From: Colwellia sp. TT2012
GTDB taxonomy: Bacteria > Pseudomonadota > Gammaproteobacteria > Enterobacterales > Alteromonadaceae
DNA: 64,000 nt
Reading direction: 5' to 3'
Assembly: GCF_001440345.1 (NCBI RefSeq)
Contig: NZ_LJYX01000021.1
Span: 558,001-622,000 of the forward strand
Shown: piece after piece, positions 62,126 through 64,000 of the stretch
Layout: each line of letters begins with the position of its first letter
Position numbering within the stretch: position 1 is the first letter of the stretch
The notes under the pieces: generated by a model
The model's database searches: none
Told to the model about the DNA's origin: nothing
What the model saw: only the letters and a program-made list of their open reading frames with translations
Translations under genes and position numbers: made by a program

Positions 62126-64000
62126 CTAATGAGTATCCATAATTTTTTGTGCTACCATTTTCGGCGCTTCATTATACTGCTGAAACTCCATAGAGTAAGA
62201 TGCACGGCCTTGAGTAGCACTACGCAAGTCGGTAGCATAGCCAAACATTTCAGCTAAGGGTACCAATGCATTTACAATTTTCAAACCGGCAGAACCTTCG
62301 TCCATACCTTCTATCAAACCGCGACGACGATTTAAGTCACCAACAACATCACCCATATTGACTTCAGGTGTAGTCACTTCAACCTTCATCATTGGCTCTA
62401 GAATAACAGGGTTTGCTGCCAATGCGCCTTTTCTAAAGCCCATAGAGGCAGCAACTTTAAACGCTATCTCGTTAGAGTCAACGTCATGAAAAGAACCATC
62501 AACGAGCGTGACTTTAATGTCTAATAATGGAAAGCCAGCTAAAACGCCGCTGTCCATTTGCTCTCTACAGCCCTTTTCTATTGCAGGAATATATTCTTTT
62601 GGTACTGAGCCGCCAACGATTTCGTTAACAAACTCAAAACCACCACCTTCTTCTAAAGGCTCCATCTTCAGCACGACATGACCGTATTGACCTTTACCAC
62701 CTGATTGACGAATAAATTTACCTTCAACCTCTACGCTACTGCGGATAGTTTCGCGATAAGATACTTGTGGATTACCGACATTACACTCTACGCCAAATTC
62801 ACGTTTCATGCGTTCAACTAAAATCTCTAAGTGTAGTTCACCCATACCAGAAATGATGGTTTGACCGGTCTCATCATCAGTATGTACCCTAAATGATGGA
62901 TCTTCGGCGGCTAATTTCCCTAAGGCTATAGCCATTTTATCTTGCGCGGCCAATGTTCTTGGCTCTACTGCAACTGAAATTACCGGCTCGGGAAACTCCA
63001 TGCGCTCTAAGGTAATGACATGGTTGATATCACATAAAGTATCACCCGTGGTGACATCTTTCAAACCAATTGCCGCAGCAATATCACCAGCGCGAACTTC
63101 TTTAATTTCTTTTCTATCATTAGCATGCATTTGTACGATACGGCCAAAACGCTCTTTCTTACCCTTTACTGGGTTATAGACACTATCCCCGGTTTGTACA
63201 ACGCCTGAATAAACTCGGAAAAATGTTAAAGTACCAACAAAGGGGTCTGTTGCTATTTTAAAGGCTAAGGCAGAAAAAGGTGCATCATCACTTGCTTCAC
63301 GAAAACCTTGGCTTTCTTCTTTATCATCATTAATACCGGTAATCGCCGCAACTTCTGTCGGTGAGGGTAAATAATCGACCACAGCATCAAGTACCGCTTG
63401 TACACCTTTGTTTTTAAAGGCCGAGCCACAACTACATAAAATAATGTCATTAGCTAAGGTACGCGCACGTAAACCCGCTTTAATTTCGTCTTCCGTTAAT
63501 ACACCATCATCAAGGTACTTATCCATCAACTCTTCATTGGCTTCAGCAGCTTCAGCAACTAAGTTCTCACGCCATTCTTCAGCCAATTCAAGCATATCAG
63601 CAGGAATTTCTTCGTAAGTAAAAGTCATACCATGATCTTCTTCAGACCAGTTAATCGCTTTCATTTTAACTAAATCAATAACGCCAGAAAAATCGTCTTC
63701 AGCGCCAATCGGTAGGTGGATAGGGACAGCATTTGCACCTAAACGATCTTTTAATTGTTCAACAACGGCTAAAAAATCTGCACCTGTTCTATCCATTTTG
63801 TTAACGAATACTATGCGTGGTACCGCATATTTTTCCATTTGACGCCAAACTGTTTCGGTTTGCGGTTGCACGCCAGAAGAGCCACATAACACTAATACCG
63901 CACCATCAAGTACCCGTAACGAGCGCTCTACTTCAATGGTAAAGTCGACGTGACCTGGGGTGTCGATAATATTAATACGGTGGCTTTCAAATTGACCTTC
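62126..64000 (-). CDS. fusA: Elongation factor G, 5' end beyond the window
   Basis: 624 codons are visible and the frame runs open to the window edge, so about 70-75 N-terminal residues including the P-loop are outside. The visible start holds [20 protein letters not shown] (G3) and [13 protein letters not shown] (G4). Later domains include [32 protein letters not shown] and the C-terminal [20 protein letters not shown]. It is the standard translational GTPase that moves tRNAs and mRNA. The methionine at 63892 is internal, not a start. Confidence 0.97.
   Translation of the reverse strand, partial: EGQFESHRINIIDTPGHVDFTIEVERSLRVLDGAVLVLCGSSGVQPQTETVWRQMEKYAVPRIVFVNKMDRTGADFLAVVEQLKDRLGANAVPIHLPIGAEDDFSGVIDLVKMKAINWSEEDHGMTFTYEEIPADMLELAEEWRENLVAEAAEANEELMDKYLDDGVLTEDEIKAGLRARTLANDIILCSCGSAFKNKGVQAVLDAVVDYLPSPTEVAAITGINDDKEESQGFREASDDAPFSALAFKIATDPFVGTLTFFRVYSGVVQTGDSVYNPVKGKKERFGRIVQMHANDRKEIKEVRAGDIAAAIGLKDVTTGDTLCDINHVITLERMEFPEPVISVAVEPRTLAAQDKMAIALGKLAAEDPSFRVHTDDETGQTIISGMGELHLEILVERMKREFGVECNVGNPQVSYRETIRSSVEVEGKFIRQSGGKGQYGHVVLKMEPLEEGGGFEFVNEIVGGSVPKEYIPAIEKGCREQMDSGVLAGFPLLDIKVTLVDGSFHDVDSNEIAFKVAASMGFRKGALAANPVILEPMMKVEVTTPEVNMGDVVGDLNRRRGLIEGMDEGSAGLKIVNALVPLAEMFGYATDLRSATQGRASYSMEFQQYNEAPKMVAQKIMDTH

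Noticed and set aside
1..64000. tRNA genes, rRNA, CRISPR arrays, prophage or intact insertion sequences
   Set aside because: No T-arm/acceptor pattern, rRNA motif, spaced repeat array, phage gene or transposase frame was seen by eye; a tRNA scan would settle the tRNA point.
63892..64000. Methionine at 63892 as the start of fusA
   Set aside because: The frame continues upstream with IDTPGHVDF and related EF-G sequence to the window edge, so this is internal.

Overview
The window is AT-rich, gene-dense chromosomal DNA from a marine gammaproteobacterium. It most resembles the Alteromonadales, probably a Colwellia or Thalassotalea relative. The basis is gene content (ydbH-ynbE-ydbL, cysJIH, murB-birA-coaX, fusA-tuf, a PEP-CTERM TPR protein, TIGR04219 and DUF2333 proteins) and the many short palindromic repeats between genes. 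This placement comes from family recognition only; no search was run. No tRNA, rRNA, CRISPR array, intact transposase or prophage was seen.

Layout. 0.2-2.3 kb: a YeiH-type exporter divergent from a LysR regulator. 2.6-7.5 kb: a cyclic-di-GMP-I (GEMM-I) riboswitch, a MITE-like hairpin element, then a large secreted two-haem HzsA-like protein ending in two almost identical DNRLRE modules. 7.6-8.3 kb: a scar where a broken ABC permease tail abuts a broken histidine kinase. 8.3-13.2 kb: a PotD-like binding protein, lipoproteins and a YfcH epimerase. 13.5-17 kb: ydbL, ynbE and ydbH, split by a repeat element. 17-24 kb: ahpF and ahpC with an OxyR-type operator, a periplasmic-sensor diguanylate cyclase, oxyR and a LysE exporter. 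24.2-27.4 kb: a 41-aa membrane protein behind an FNR box, an isoaspartyl peptidase and an NhaC antiporter. 27.5-31.7 kb: PrsT and a divergent PEP-CTERM protein. 32-41.5 kb: anmK, an M23 peptidase, tyrS, a TraB protein, a DUF4136 lipoprotein, RraB, plsC, a UPF0126 channel and a CbiB-like protein. 41.7-46.8 kb: mtnN, coaX, birA, murB, a nitroreductase and a dead acuI/yhdH gene. 47-49.6 kb: a phage-shock operon behind a sigma-54 site, and an enoyl-CoA hydratase. 49.7-52.7 kb: a copper chaperone, DUF2333, TIGR04219 and a lytic transglycosylase. 52.8-57.2 kb: cysJIH. 58-60.5 kb: a second PEP-CTERM protein and epmA. 60.8-64 kb: tuf and a fusA gene cut by the window edge.

Themes. (1) Cyclic-di-GMP appears twice, as a GGDEF enzyme and as a riboswitch ahead of a surface protein. 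(2) Peroxide defence is complete: oxyR, ahpC, ahpF and a well-placed operator. (3) Both PEP-CTERM genes and the psp operon have sigma-54 (-24/-12) promoter candidates. (4) Intergenic DNA holds at least six repeat types, several sitting inside operons or next to ribosome binding sites, alongside four decayed or duplicated gene fragments.
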